A stretch of DNA of 64,000 nt from [Leptolyngbya] sp. PCC 7376 (GCF_000316605.1 NC_019683.1:604036-668035), one strand, 5' to 3'. Shown: positions 37,446-47,080, counted from the stretch's first letter. Notes: a model not told the origin generated them from the sequence alone. Program-made: numbers and translations.

Positions 37446-38413
37446 CGTGAGTTCGGGATAAGAAAGAAAAAGGAGAAAGTGCATATTGTGGAAGTTGATA
37501 ACCAGTCCACCACCTTCTCCCATGACCAGTCTAGAACCTTTGTTTTGTGCCGTTGATGATTTCTGCCCAGTCTTTGAACCTCAATGGCAACAGCAATTAC
37601 TGGCCTCAAAGCAAAAAGCGACGGCGTCGCCCCAGAAGCCTTAGTCTCAGCGAGATAATGACGATATTGATTGCTTTTCACCAATCTCACTATCGCAATT
37701 TTAAATATTTCTATCTCATCAATGTGCGTCATCACTGGCGAGGAGCTTTTCCCAGAGCCGTGAGTGACCAACGTTTTGTGGAGTGGATGCCTTCGACGTT
37801 AGTACCTCTCTCTCTGTGTCTACCTACAGCACTGTTATGGTCAATGCATAGGTATCAGCTTCATTGATGCCACCAGTATCAAAGTTTGTCACAATCGCCG
37901 CATCTCTCAACATCGCGTTTTTGAAGGTCATGCCGCTCGAGGTAAAACCTCTGTGGGTTGGTTCTTTGGCTTCAAACTACATCTGGTTATCAATGACCAT
38001 GGCGAATTACTCAATGTGAAAGTCACACCCGGCAACACCGATGATAGAAAACCGGTAGTGGAGCTTTTGAAAGGGTTATACGGCAAAGTCTTTGCTGATC
38101 AAGGTTACGTCTCTCAACCTCTGGCACAGTATTTACAAGAAGAATATGATGTGAGGCTTCTAGCTAAGCCTCGTCGCAATATGAAGAATCACCGGATGCT
38201 TTGGCGTGACAAAGTGCTGGCTCGTAAGCGAGCTTTGATTGAAACAGTCATTGACCAACTGAAGAATATTTCACAGATTGAACACTCTCGCCATCGCAGT
38301 CCAGCGAACTTTTGTGTCAACTTGCTTTGCGGTCTCATTGCCTATTGTCATCAGCCCAAGAAACCCTCTCTTCAGCTTGATTAGAACCTTGATTCCTTAT
38401 CCCGAACTCACGT
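37445..38413 (+). mobile_element. IS982-type element, copy A (transposase frameshifted)
   Basis: A 969-bp element bounded by ACGTGAGTTCGGGATAAG and its inverted copy, with a perfect 7-bp target duplication TAGCCTA at 37438-37444 and 38414-38420. The transposase begins at the ATG 37522, but a +1 indel after LLAS shifts it, and a second frameshift occurs near 37830; the C-terminal half reads from 37953 to 38384 ([59 protein letters not shown]). So it is inactive by itself. It lies directly after the mtnX 3' fragment. Confidence 0.9.
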
Positions 38414-39253
38414 TAGCCTAAACACTTGACCTTTTGCAAAAGGGGTGAGAGTAGATAAAAAAGAGGAAAGTAACAGAGCCATAGCGATAAAAATGCCAAC
38501 TTACGAACAGCTCCAACATTTATCGACAGAACAATTCAGGAGAGCCTGTGGAGTTAAACTTCAGACTTTCAATCGTCTGGTAGAGGTCCTAACAGAACGT
38601 GAGTTCTGGATAAGGAAAGAAAAGGAGAAAGCCCATATCGTGGAAGTTGTAACGAATCCACGGCTTTCTCCCATGTCCAGTCTAGAGGCTCTGTTTTGCC
38701 ATGTTGATGATTTCTGTCGAATCTTTGAACCCTTATGGCATCAAGCGTTACTCAGCTCTGGCAAAAAATACCGTCGCCGTCAGAGAAGCTTCAGTCTGAG
38801 TGAGGTGATGACTATTCTCATTGCTTTCCATCAATCTCACTATCGAAATTTCAAGCATTTCTATCTCATCAAGGTGAAATGCGATTGGCAACAAGAGTTT
38901 CCTCTAGCTGTGAGCTATCAACGCTTTGTGACATGGATACCTTCGAGCTTGATTCCTCTCTGTACATATCTGCGACGATGCTTCGGACAATGCACTGGTA
39001 TTAGCTTCATTGATGCCACCAGCATCAAGGTTTGCCATAATCGCCGTATCTCTCAACACCGTGTTTTTGAAGGTTGCGCGGCAAGGGGCAAGACTTCGGT
39101 GGGATGGTTCTTCGGCTTCAAACTACACCTGGTCATCAATGAGCGAGGAGAATTACTCAACGTCCAAGTGACGCCCGGAAATACCGATGACCGCCAACCT
39201 GTAGTGGAGTTATGGCAAGACTTATGGGGTAAAGTCTTTGCCGATAAAGGCTA

Positions 39254-40200
39254 TAGCAGGCAAGGAGTGGGTTAAGACAGAATAGGATAGAAGCAATAAA
39301 CATAGATGCCATGCCTGCTCCCCATAGTCTTGATTTACGCCTAAAAGCTGTTGCCGCCTTCGATAAAGGTGAACGAAAAAGTGATATCTGTCGCTTCTTT
39401 GGTATTAGCCGAAATACGCTAGACCTGTGGCTGAAACGACGAGAGAAAATCGGTTCAGTCGCTCCGAAGACAGATTACCGTCGAGGCCCTCAACCGAAGA
39501 TTAATGATCTAGATGCTTTTCGTGCTTTTGCAGAGAAATATGGGCATCTAACCCAGAAGGAAATGGCGGAGAAATGGCCAGAGTCTATTAGTGATGCATC
39601 CAGACGTGAAGCTCTACGGAAAATTGAATTTACTCGAAAAAAAAGACCTATCGATATCAAGAGAGAGATAAAGAATTAGAAAAAGCATTTGTGGCACAAC
39701 TGAAGCAGTATGGCCAAGAACGACTCGTATATATCGATGAAAGTGGATTTGATAATACCTTAGATTATGGGTATGGCTACTGCCATAAGTCAGAGAGGTT
39801 TATCGCAGAGAAGTTAGGTCATCGTACAGAACGAGTTAGCGTGATTGGAGGATGGCGAGAGGGAGAGCAGATAGCACCGATGGTATTTGAGGGCTATGCC
39901 AACAGCGCCTTAGTTTGCCAATGGGTAGAGGATTGCTTAGTGCCAGAGTTGATTCCGGGTCAAATTATTATTCTGGATAATGCCAGTGTTCATCCAAAGG
40001 AAAGAATACAAACATTGGTGGCGAAGGCAGGATGTGAAGTGATATTTTTGCCACCCTACTCACCACACCTGAACAAGATAGAGAAGTTTTGGGGGAGGTT
40101 AAAGAAGGAGGTAAGTAAGCTCATCAAGAAGACTGAGGATTTGTTCGATGCCATCAGAATAGCCTTCTGTTCTATGTCCTAACCTTCTCCTTCGCTGCTA
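39254..40200 (+). mobile_element. IS630-type element 1, innermost of the nest
   Basis: A 947-bp element with imperfect ends TAGCAGGCAAGGAGTGGGTT and, inverted from the right, TAGCAGCGAAGGAGAAGGTT. The target dinucleotide TA is duplicated at 39252-39253 and 40201-40202, the hallmark of IS630/Tc1-mariner insertion. Removing it restores the IS982 reading GDKGYVSQSLAQ. It carries a two-frame transposase. Confidence 0.92.
39311..40182 (+). CDS. IS630-family transposase in two frames joined at an A8 run
   Basis: Frame 1 (39311-39679) is the helix-turn-helix part: YSLDLR-type start HSLDLRLKAVAAFDKGERKSD, GISRNTLDLWLKRR, to TRKKRP. Frame 2 (to 40182) is the DDE part: LVYIDESGFD, IILDNASVHP and PPYSPHLNKIEKFWGRLKK, with the Asp, Asp, Glu triad intact. 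The frames overlap at eight A residues (39637-39644). Moving back one base there gives KKTYRYQERDKELEKAF, which continues smoothly into frame 2, so production of the full protein needs a -1 ribosomal shift or an extra A from RNA polymerase slippage. Otherwise undamaged, so this element may still be active. Confidence 0.85.
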
Positions 40201-41267
40201 TATGTCTCACAATCTTTAGCCCAGCATCTTCAAGAGGAACATGAGGTGACCCTAATGGCTAAACCTCGTCGAAATATGAAGCATCATTTGATGGTTTATC
40301 AAGATAAACTTTTTGCTCGTAAGCGGGCTTTGATTGAGACAGTTATTGACCAACTGAAGAACATCTCATAGATTGAACATTCCCGACATCGCAGTCCCAC
40401 AAACTTTTGTGTGAACTCGCTGTGTGGGCTGATTGCTTACTGCCATCAACCCAAAAAACCTTCTTTACAGCTTGATTAGACCTATCATTCCTTATCCAGA
40501 ACTCACGTTAACAGAAGCTAAAGCAAAGCAAAAACCCGGTCGTCCCAGTATTGTATCCCTGGAAAATCAGTTACTCCTCACCTTGGAATATCTGAGGGAA
40601 TATCGCACTTATTTTCCTATCGCTTAATCATGGGGCATTCATGAATCAACAGTTTGTCGCATGGTGCAAAAAACAGAGAATACACTCATCAAAGAAACCG
40701 ATTTCCACTTACCCGGCATGAAACAGCTCCATGGTTCAGAAGAGTTATCTCTAACAGTAGTGTTGATGGATGCCACAGAACAGGCGATTGAAAAGCCCCA
40801 AAAAACAACGTCTTTACTACTCAGGAAAAAGAAGCATCATTCCCTTAAAGCTCAAATAGTTATTGCTTGGCAGTGGGCACAGATTATCTGTTGTGACTGT
40901 GAGAAAGGTAGCACCCATGACTTCAAACTACTCAAAAAGAGTAGAGTGCATTTTCAGCAGGGACAACTCTGCCTTGCCGACACTGGATATCAAGGTCTAC
41001 ACAAGCGACATCAGCGGAGTCACACTCCTCACAAGAAGCCGAGGAGGAGAGTTGACTGCGGGAACAGAAACAGGAGAATCAGCTCTTAGCAGCTCAAAGA
41101 ATCATCATTGAGATGGTATTCAGAATGCTCAAAAGATTTCGTATATTATCCAGTCGATATCGTAACCGCCGTCGGAGATGGGGATTAAGACTCAATCTCA
41201 TTGCTGGTCTCTACAATTTTGAATTGCCATAACCTTTTGCAAGAGGTCAACTCATTGCAGTCCATAT

Positions 41268-41319
41268 AAAAAACTTCCTTAGAGTTTTAAACCTATAAGC
41301 TTAGCCAAGGAAGTTTTTT
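41268..41319 (-). terminator. Terminator of the PTPA-type surface protein gene
   Basis: A 13-bp perfect stem (AAAAAACTTCCTT and AAGGAAGTTTTTT) with a 26-base loop, just after the gene stop at 41350 on the minus strand. The long A and T arms make it look bidirectional. Confidence 0.75.
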
Positions 41320-41349
41320 ATGTTTTAGAGTGAAGAAAAGAAAGCAACC

Positions 41350-42111
41350 TTAGCTTTCATTGTCACGCTCTTGCTTACGCTTACGGGCGATCGCCGCACC
41401 ACCAGTAAACAACCAAGCGAGGCCAGCAGCAGGAGTTGGAACTGGAGTTAAGTCAACATTGAAATCTGCATGGTTTTCGTATAGATTGCCGTTCTCGTCA
41501 TATGCCTTGAACCAAGTAGACATACCCAAGTTCGAGTTTTTACCATTAGCACCAATGCCCACTTGGACAGGATATTTCCCACCGGTGAGATCATCAATTG
41601 TCAAAACAAGATTATCAATCTCGCCACCGAATCCAGTGAGCGTAGAAGCGACATTATCGCTAAAGTCATAAAAACTCCATGTGGAGGGATCTACAACACC
41701 ACTGCCGTAAGGATTATTGCGATTAAGTTCTTTCTTGGGTCCACCAGTACCTGCACCATCTCTCTTGACGAGATGAACATCTACTTCCCAACCAAATGGG
41801 CTTGCATTGCCACCATTCACTTGTTTTTTGTCATAAACAGTACCGTAGAAGTGAACAGTACCGTCGTCATACTCTTCCCAAAAGAGATCTTCAGAGGATG
41901 TGGTGATAGAGCTTCGCTCGTTTAAACTGCCTGCGTCTAGACCATAGATTGTATGGCCAGCACCACCACCGTAGTACTGATCCTTATATGCAGTCGTAAC
42001 AGAATATTTATTGACGAGTTCAAGTGCTTGAGCTGGGGCTTCCATCATAAAACCACCAACAACAACACTAGCCGCCATTAACGGTAAACCGAAATGCTTA
42101 ATTGGATTCAT
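41350..42111 (-). CDS. Secreted surface protein with PTPA-CTERM-like sorting tail
   Basis: About 253 residues from the ATG at 42111 (alternative 42126). A signal peptide ends EAPAQA. The mature part is Gly, Asn, Asp-rich and beta-like without recognisable catalytic motifs (YGGGAGHTIYGLDAGSLNERSS, DDGTVHFYGTVYDKK). The C-terminus is PTPAAGLAWLFTGGAAIARKRKQ: a PTPA motif, one hydrophobic helix and a basic cluster, as in exosortase-processed proteins of cyanobacteria. Such proteins are linked with exopolysaccharide loci, and the next gene upstream is a polysaccharide initiating transferase. No exosortase gene is in the window. Confidence 0.8.
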   Translation of the reverse strand: MNPIKHFGLPLMAASVVVGGFMMEAPAQALELVNKYSVTTAYKDQYYGGGAGHTIYGLDAGSLNERSSITTSSEDLFWEEYDDGTVHFYGTVYDKKQVNGGNASPFGWEVDVHLVKRDGAGTGGPKKELNRNNPYGSGVVDPSTWSFYDFSDNVASTLTGFGGEIDNLVLTIDDLTGGKYPVQVGIGANGKNSNLGMSTWFKAYDENGNLYENHADFNVDLTPVPTPAAGLAWLFTGGAAIARKRKQERDNES

Positions 42112-42126
42112 TGAAGAGAAAAACAT

Positions 42127-42829
42127 AGGACACAAAAGTAATAAAATCTGAGTTTCATTCCGCGATCGCCAAGTAATCTGTAAACTTTGCCTCACTGAAA
42201 AACTTGTGAGATGGAGTGCCCTGAAATCAATGGCTTACAAAATACATTGAGTTGCGAAACTACATTAAAACTCTAACAAGACCTTGGAGCTTGCAAATCA
42301 AGCTCAAGTAAAGTTTCGAGGGCTTTTTTATGAGTTTTCAATGATGGATATCCTGATATTTACGGACAGCAAAAAAGCGTAGTAACTAGACTAATAATAA
42401 AGTTCTCATGAAGTTCCGGACTCTTGATCTTGGTGAAATCAAGCATCTTTAGAACCCAACATCAATAGTTGTCAAGACCTTTATCCATAAGCATTTAAAT
42501 TCTTTTTTATCTCGACTAATATTTTGTTCCAGTCTCTATCAAGGAAAGAATTCTTACTCGATTCCTTATATAAACTCAAGAAGAGTTAAAGTTACTGATT
42601 CTTTTCTCACCAAACACCTCATTGTTTTTACGGATCTCACAGATCAAAATAAATATTAGTGTATTTTTTTGTACTGAAGCTAATTCACAATAGCTAAACA
42701 AAAAGCCGTATTTTAAAGGTTTAAATAGTCATAGGCTTAGGAGCAAATTTTCTAATGGCATGACGAAAAAACGGGAAAACACAATCGATCTTGATTTTCG
42801 AGCACAGAGTCCAGCAGTCTAATAACGAT
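42127..42829. other. 700-base AT-rich gap
   Basis: Holds the promoter of the surface protein gene and the 3' flank of the phosphotransferase gene. A short stem GAGCTT/AAGCTC occurs near 42287-42305. No small gene, tRNA or repeat array was recognised. Confidence 0.4.
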
Positions 42830-44269
42830 CTAGTATGCTCCTTTGCCAAACAGCACAATTCTGACGGTTTCAATCAAGATGTCGAGATCAAGGTTTAACG
42901 ACCAATTATCGATGTAATACAGATCGAGGCGAGCTGCAGCATTAAAGTCTTCAAGGTCAGAACGTCCCGATATTTGCCAAAGCCCACTAATGCCCGGAAC
43001 AACTTGATGGCGGATATGGTGCCAAGAGTCAAAGCGTTCTACATCGCGAATCGGTAGGGGACGGGGGCCAACAAGACTCATTTGCCCAATTAAGACGTTG
43101 ATGAGTTGGGGCAATTCATCGATACTGGTGCGTCGCAAAAATTGACCGACTTTGGTGATGCGAGGATCCTTTTTGATTTTGAATAGAACTCCATCTGACA
43201 TTTGGTTCTGGGTTTCGAGTTGCTGTTGGAGTTTGGGAGCATTTTTAACCATGGTGCGGAACTTCCACATCCGAAATGTTTTACCGTTTAAACCCACACG
43301 CTTTTGCCGAAAAAAGACCTCACCGGGAGAGTCAACTTTGATGGCGATCGCCACACCGATAAAAAGTGGCAAGAGAATCATTAAACCAAACGCAGACCCC
43401 ACAAAATCAAACCAACGTTTCAGTCGATAATCCCAACACAAAAGCAGAGGTGTTTCGACACGGAGAGTGGGAATACCCGCAAAAATCTCTGGTAAACCCC
43501 GACGGTAAAGCATTTCTTTACTCGATGGCAGCAGCCGAATCGCCACGCCTGTACTCCGCAGTTGCCAATACAAACTTGACGCAAGATCTGTATCTGGTAA
43601 ATCCTTAACTAAAACTTCCATCGCTCCAGATTGCTGAATATTTGCAATCGTTGTGGCTGTACTCGCAGTGGTCGCTAGAGCCGCACCAACAATTTCGTAA
43701 TTCGGCCTCTTTTTGACGAGATTTGCTAAGTGATTTAGTTTTTCGGCGGGGGCAATCACAAATACTTTAATCGGTGGTTTTTGACGCACAAATTGCCGCA
43801 AAATCAGCGTCAGAGATAAGCGTTGTCCCAACACAAATGTGATGCTTAAAAACCATGCCGAAATAAAGAGTGATCGCGGTGGATCAAGCATCGGATTATA
43901 AAAATAGCTACCAAGCAAAAACAAACAATAAACCAAGGTGATGATCTTAGCGGCACGAGTATAATTCTGGGCTTCGAAAGGAATGCGGTAGAGATGATTC
44001 GCTACAAAAAAGCTCAGGGTAACGATTAAAAAAAACCAAAATAGACTGGGGATATCGAACCAAACCCACCACACTAAACCAGTAGGAATCGGCGAATAGA
44101 AACCGTTCAAAAAATCTGCAAACCGCCAGGCGATCGCCAAGCCCAACGTATCACTACAGATCAAGAGCAACATATACCGAAAACGCTGACGCCCCGGTTT
44201 CAAATGTTCTAAAGCTTGGATGGAGCGGAGATCTTGTGTGGAGTTAGGGATGGGTTTGCGTTTCAACAT
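42830..44269 (-). CDS. Exopolysaccharide polyprenyl glycosylphosphotransferase
   Basis: About 479 residues from the ATG at 44269 (MLKRKPIPN). The N-terminal half has four to five TM helices and a CoA-binding-like domain. The C-terminal catalytic part begins with a further TM and holds the family motifs VFFRQKRVGLNGKTFRMWKFRTM, DPRITKVGQFLRRTSIDELPQL, GQMSLVGPRPLP and VVPGISGLWQISGRSDL. Enzymes of this class (WbaP/WcaJ/CpsE type) place the first sugar-1-phosphate on undecaprenyl phosphate to start polysaccharide repeat synthesis. It precedes a WecG-type transferase on the same strand. Confidence 0.93.
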   Translation of the reverse strand: MLKRKPIPNSTQDLRSIQALEHLKPGRQRFRYMLLLICSDTLGLAIAWRFADFLNGFYSPIPTGLVWWVWFDIPSLFWFFLIVTLSFFVANHLYRIPFEAQNYTRAAKIITLVYCLFLLGSYFYNPMLDPPRSLFISAWFLSITFVLGQRLSLTLILRQFVRQKPPIKVFVIAPAEKLNHLANLVKKRPNYEIVGAALATTASTATTIANIQQSGAMEVLVKDLPDTDLASSLYWQLRSTGVAIRLLPSSKEMLYRRGLPEIFAGIPTLRVETPLLLCWDYRLKRWFDFVGSAFGLMILLPLFIGVAIAIKVDSPGEVFFRQKRVGLNGKTFRMWKFRTMVKNAPKLQQQLETQNQMSDGVLFKIKKDPRITKVGQFLRRTSIDELPQLINVLIGQMSLVGPRPLPIRDVERFDSWHHIRHQVVPGISGLWQISGRSDLEDFNAAARLDLYYIDNWSLNLDLDILIETVRIVLFGKGAY

Positions 44270-44342
44270 AGAAAAAGGGCCACAGACAATCAGCAAAAAA
44301 CCTTTAAACAGTTAGTCTCTGTGGTTTCAGCCGAAAGAATAA

Positions 44343-45113
44343 TTATGTACTGCGCAGTCGAACCCTAACGAACTGGATCAAAAACAACACCACAAAAGCC
44401 ATATTGTTAACGACATAGCGTTTCCAGAGACGCCGTGGTTCTTGAAGTAGGCGGTAAAACCATTCTAAGCCCAGGGACATCATCCACCGAGGGGCTTGGG
44501 AAACGGTTCCAGCGTGGAAATCAAAGGCAGCTCCTACTCCTAACAGAACTGCGGTCAATTTATCCGTATGTTTTGCCATCCAAAATTCTTGTTTAGGACA
44601 ACCCAATCCGACAAAGACTAGTTTTGCGCCTGACTGAATAATATTCTCGATTTCGAGATTTTCTTCTTCTGCGCTCAAAGCACGGAAGGGTGGCGCAACC
44701 ATCCCCACAATATTTAGCTCAGGGAATTTTTCGAGTAAGTTCTGGCGAAGTTTATCGAGGGTTTCGGGGCGGCTACCGTAAAAATAAACGGGCATATTTT
44801 CGCGCGTGGCGATCGTACAACAGTGGAGCGTTAGGTCAGGGCCATAAACCCGAGAGGCCTCTTGAAGTCCAAATAGTTTTAATCCCCATACGAGGGGCAT
44901 TCCGTCCGGTGTCGTTAATAGAGCATTGTTAATAATTTGCTGGAACTCATTATTCCAGTAGCCCGTCATCACCATATGGACATTGGCGATCGCCACATAG
45001 CCGGACTGATTATTTCGAATCGCCTGTAGGATGCGCTCCCCTGCATCGACATAGTTCGTCAGATGCACCCGAGTCCGGAGAATATGGCGTTGGGGAAGCT
45101 CTTCAAAAGTCAT
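44343..45113 (-). CDS. WecG/TagA/CpsF-family glycosyltransferase
   Basis: A 256-residue GT26 enzyme. Motifs: IANVHMVMTGYWNNEF, NALLTTPDGMPLVWGLKL with the likely catalytic Asp, PVYFYGSRPETLDKLR, LVFVGLGCPKQEFWM and VGAAFDFHAGTVSQAPRWM. The family adds ManNAcA or ManNAc to a lipid-linked first sugar. Its stop lies 73 bases from the phosphotransferase start, so initiating and second transferases are probably co-transcribed. Divergent from the HAD gene. Confidence 0.92.
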   Translation of the reverse strand: MTFEELPQRHILRTRVHLTNYVDAGERILQAIRNNQSGYVAIANVHMVMTGYWNNEFQQIINNALLTTPDGMPLVWGLKLFGLQEASRVYGPDLTLHCCTIATRENMPVYFYGSRPETLDKLRQNLLEKFPELNIVGMVAPPFRALSAEEENLEIENIIQSGAKLVFVGLGCPKQEFWMAKHTDKLTAVLLGVGAAFDFHAGTVSQAPRWMMSLGLEWFYRLLQEPRRLWKRYVVNNMAFVVLFLIQFVRVRLRST

Positions 45114-45206
45114 GGCGATCGCAGCAAACTACAGCTTATTTTAAAGCGTGGCCTCCATGGGCGATCCGGAATTCTCCTAAAATATAAAAAACCGACCGTT
45201 CACCTC

Positions 45207-45926
45207 ATGCCCCAACTACAGGCTGTTCTTTTCGAAATTAATGGCGTTTTTCTGAATGACTCAGCAATTCAATTTGAGCTGCTGGATGAAATCCTCCTAT
45301 CCGAAAATCTCCGCCCCACCGATGCAATCTACCAAAATGAAAGCTTAGGGAAGAGCGATCGCCGTTGTCTACAGGAATGTTTGGCTTTACGCGGACGCAT
45401 TGTCAGCGATGAATACCTTGATAAGCTCATCGCAAAAAAATCTCAGGCCTATCAAGCAAAGCTCAGTGCCCTAGAAACTTTTCCGGTCGCATCAGATATC
45501 TTGCCATTTATCACATCCCTTAAACTGAAGGATCTTCTTCTCGGCATTGTGACAGGTTATAGCAGCACAGATACAGACTATATTTTGGGTCAGTTGGAAC
45601 TAAAAGATGCTTTTGATATCGTGCTCACCGCCGACGATATCCCAATTTTCAAACCGAGCGGAGATAGTTATCGAGCCGCAATCAAAGCATTACAAACAAA
45701 ATATCCAGAGCGTCAGATTACCGCCAAGAACTGCCTTGCCATCGAAGATAATTTCCACGGTATCCAAGCCGCAAAATCCGCACGCATCCCTGTTGTTGGT
45801 GTGGCACGCACCTATCCATTCCATATGATGCAGCGTTGTAGTAATTGGTGCGTTGACTATTTGACAGAACTAGAGCTAGAACGCATTGACCCAAGCCTTG
45901 CTCCACCAGCAGAAGTGCTACAATAA
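45207..45926 (+). CDS. HAD-superfamily protein with altered nucleophile motif
   Basis: A 239-residue HAD-IA / beta-phosphoglucomutase-like protein from the ATG at 45207. Motif II is GIVTGYSS, motif III Lys is in IFKPSGDSY, and motif IV is CLAIEDNFHGI; all are normal. Motif I, usually DxDG, is FEINGV: the nucleophilic Asp is Glu10 and the acid/base Asp is Asn12. Some cyanobacterial relatives have DFNG, but I know of none with Glu at the first position. Aspartyl-phosphate chemistry would be abolished or weakened, so the protein may be a binding or regulatory version. tRNA-Ala follows 11 bases after its stop. Confidence 0.82.
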   Translation: MPQLQAVLFEINGVFLNDSAIQFELLDEILLSENLRPTDAIYQNESLGKSDRRCLQECLALRGRIVSDEYLDKLIAKKSQAYQAKLSALETFPVASDILPFITSLKLKDLLLGIVTGYSSTDTDYILGQLELKDAFDIVLTADDIPIFKPSGDSYRAAIKALQTKYPERQITAKNCLAIEDNFHGIQAAKSARIPVVGVARTYPFHMMQRCSNWCVDYLTELELERIDPSLAPPAEVLQ

Positions 45927-45937
45927 TTTTCCTTTCC

Positions 45938-46010
45938 GGGGAATTAGCTCAGTTGGTAGAGTGCTGCGATCGCACCGCAGAGGTCAGGGGTTCGAATCCC
46001 CTATTCTCCA
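45938..46010 (+). tRNA. tRNA-Ala (CGC)
   Basis: GGGGAAT pairs with ATTCTCC (one G-U), discriminator A. The anticodon stem CTGCG/CGCAG encloses ATCGCAC, giving CGC. D arm AGCTCAGTTGGTAGAG and T loop GTTCGAATC are normal. The HIP1-like octamer GCGATCGC spans stem and anticodon. CCA not encoded. Confidence 0.96.
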
Positions 46011-46118
46011 TTGCTCTCGCACTCAGGCTTGCAGCCACCAACGCTGCTTTAATGATAGCTCAAGTATCAGCCTTTTCTATCAGGATTCTATTTTTAGGTC
46101 GTGATTTAAGCCTTGTTA

Positions 46119-47080
46119 ACGTGAGTTCTGGATAAGGAATGATAGGTCTAATCAAGCTGTAAAGAAGGTTTTTTGGGTTGATGGCAGTAAGCAATCAGCC
46201 CACACAGCGAGTTCACACAAAAGTTTGTGGGACTGCGATGTCGGGAATGTTCAATCTGTGAGATGTTCTTCAGTTGGTCAATAACTGTCTCAATCAAAGC
46301 CCGCTTACGAGCAAAAAGTTTATCTTGATAAACCATCAAATGATGCTTCATATTTCGACGAGGTTTAGCCATTAGGGTCACCTCATGTTCCTCTTGAAGA
46401 TGCTGGGCTAAAGATTGTGAGACATAGCCTTTATCGGCAAAGACTTTACCCCATAAGTCTTGCAATAACTCCACTACAGGTTGGCGGTCATCGGTATTTC
46501 CGGGCGTCACTTGGACGTTGAGTAATTCTCCTCGCTCATTGATGACCAGGTGTAGTTTGAAGCCGAAGAACCATCCCACCGAAGTCTTGCCCCTTGCCGC
46601 GCAACCTTCAAAAACACGGTGTTGAGAGATACGGCGATTATGGCAAACCTTGATGCTGGTGGCATCAATGAAGCTAATACCAGTGCATTGTCCGAAGCAT
46701 CGTCGCAGATATGTACAGAGAGGAATCAAGCTCGAAGGTATCCATGTCACAAAGCGTTGATAGCTCACAGCTAGAGGAAACTCTTGTTGCCAATCGCATT
46801 TCACCTTGATGAGATAGAAATGCTTGAAATTTCGATAGTAAGATTGATGGAAAGCAATGAGAATAGTCATCACCTCACTCAGACTGAGGCTTCTCTGACG
46901 GCGACGGTATTTTTGCCAGAGCTGAGTAACGCTTGATGCCATAAGGGTTCAAAGACTTGGCAGAAATCATCAACATGGCAAAACAGAGCCTCTAGACTGG
47001 ACATGGGAGAAAGCCGTGGATTCGTTACAACTTCCACGATATGGGCTTTCTCCTTTTCTTTCCTTATCCAGAACTCACGT
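46119..47080 (-). mobile_element. IS982-type element, copy D
   Basis: A 962-bp element with both terminal repeats (ACGTGAGTTCTGGATAAGG and inverted copy). Flanks CTTGTTA and TAAGAAG do not match, so a target duplication is missing. That points to recombination with another copy or deletion of a flank. An IS1-type relic begins immediately to the right. Confidence 0.9.
46148..46942 (-). CDS. IS982-family transposase, N-terminus out of frame
   Basis: 264 residues from an internal ATG at 46942. The normal start (MSSLEALFCHVDDFC, at about 47004) is separated from this frame because an A6 run of copy B is A5 here, a one-base loss. The DDE part is complete: [76 protein letters not shown] and [12 protein letters not shown]. 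It might be made from the internal ATG, lacking about 35 residues; activity is doubtful. Confidence 0.8.
   Translation of the reverse strand: MASSVTQLWQKYRRRQRSLSLSEVMTILIAFHQSYYRNFKHFYLIKVKCDWQQEFPLAVSYQRFVTWIPSSLIPLCTYLRRCFGQCTGISFIDATSIKVCHNRRISQHRVFEGCAARGKTSVGWFFGFKLHLVINERGELLNVQVTPGNTDDRQPVVELLQDLWGKVFADKGYVSQSLAQHLQEEHEVTLMAKPRRNMKHHLMVYQDKLFARKRALIETVIDQLKNISQIEHSRHRSPTNFCVNSLCGLIAYCHQPKKPSLQLD

Larger units (their letters stand above)
38597..40508 (+). mobile_element. IS982-type element, copy B, interrupted by IS630
   Basis: The middle element of the nest. Ends ACGTGAGTTCTGGATAAGG and inverted copy, with 7-bp target duplication TAACAGA at 38590-38596 and 40509-40515, inside the IS5-type transposase gene. 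Without the IS630 it is 963 bp. The transposase starts in frame (MSSLEALFCHVDDFC, from about 38673), keeps frame through an A6 run (SGKKYRRRQR), is cut at 39253, and resumes at 40203. An in-frame TAG replaces the Gln in KNISQIEH near 40370. Nearly identical in sequence to copy D at 46119. Confidence 0.9.
38427..41249 (+). mobile_element. IS5-type element, copy 1, interrupted
   Basis: Outer element of a three-level nest. Ends TGACCTTTTGCAAAAGG (left) and the inverted CCTCTTGCAAAAGG-type copy (right), with 3-bp target duplication ACT at 38424-38426 and 41250-41252. Without the internal insertion it is about 904 bp. The transposase starts at 38445 ([31 protein letters not shown]), is cut by an IS982 copy at 38590, and resumes at 40516 (EAKAKQKPGRPSIVSLENQLLLTLEYLREY). 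A TAA at about 40625 replaces the Gln seen in the second copy, and later frameshifts occur. Inactive. Confidence 0.88.

Noticed and set aside
37522-37900. A conserved programmed frameshift in the IS982 transposase at its A-run
   Set aside because: Checked copy by copy: copy A has an extra base upstream of the run, copy D has lost one A, and copy B is in frame. The lesions differ, so decay is the simpler explanation.
42127-42829. Structured RNA or small gene in the 700-base gap
   Set aside because: Only a short 6-bp stem was found; no conserved RNA pattern or credible small ORF.
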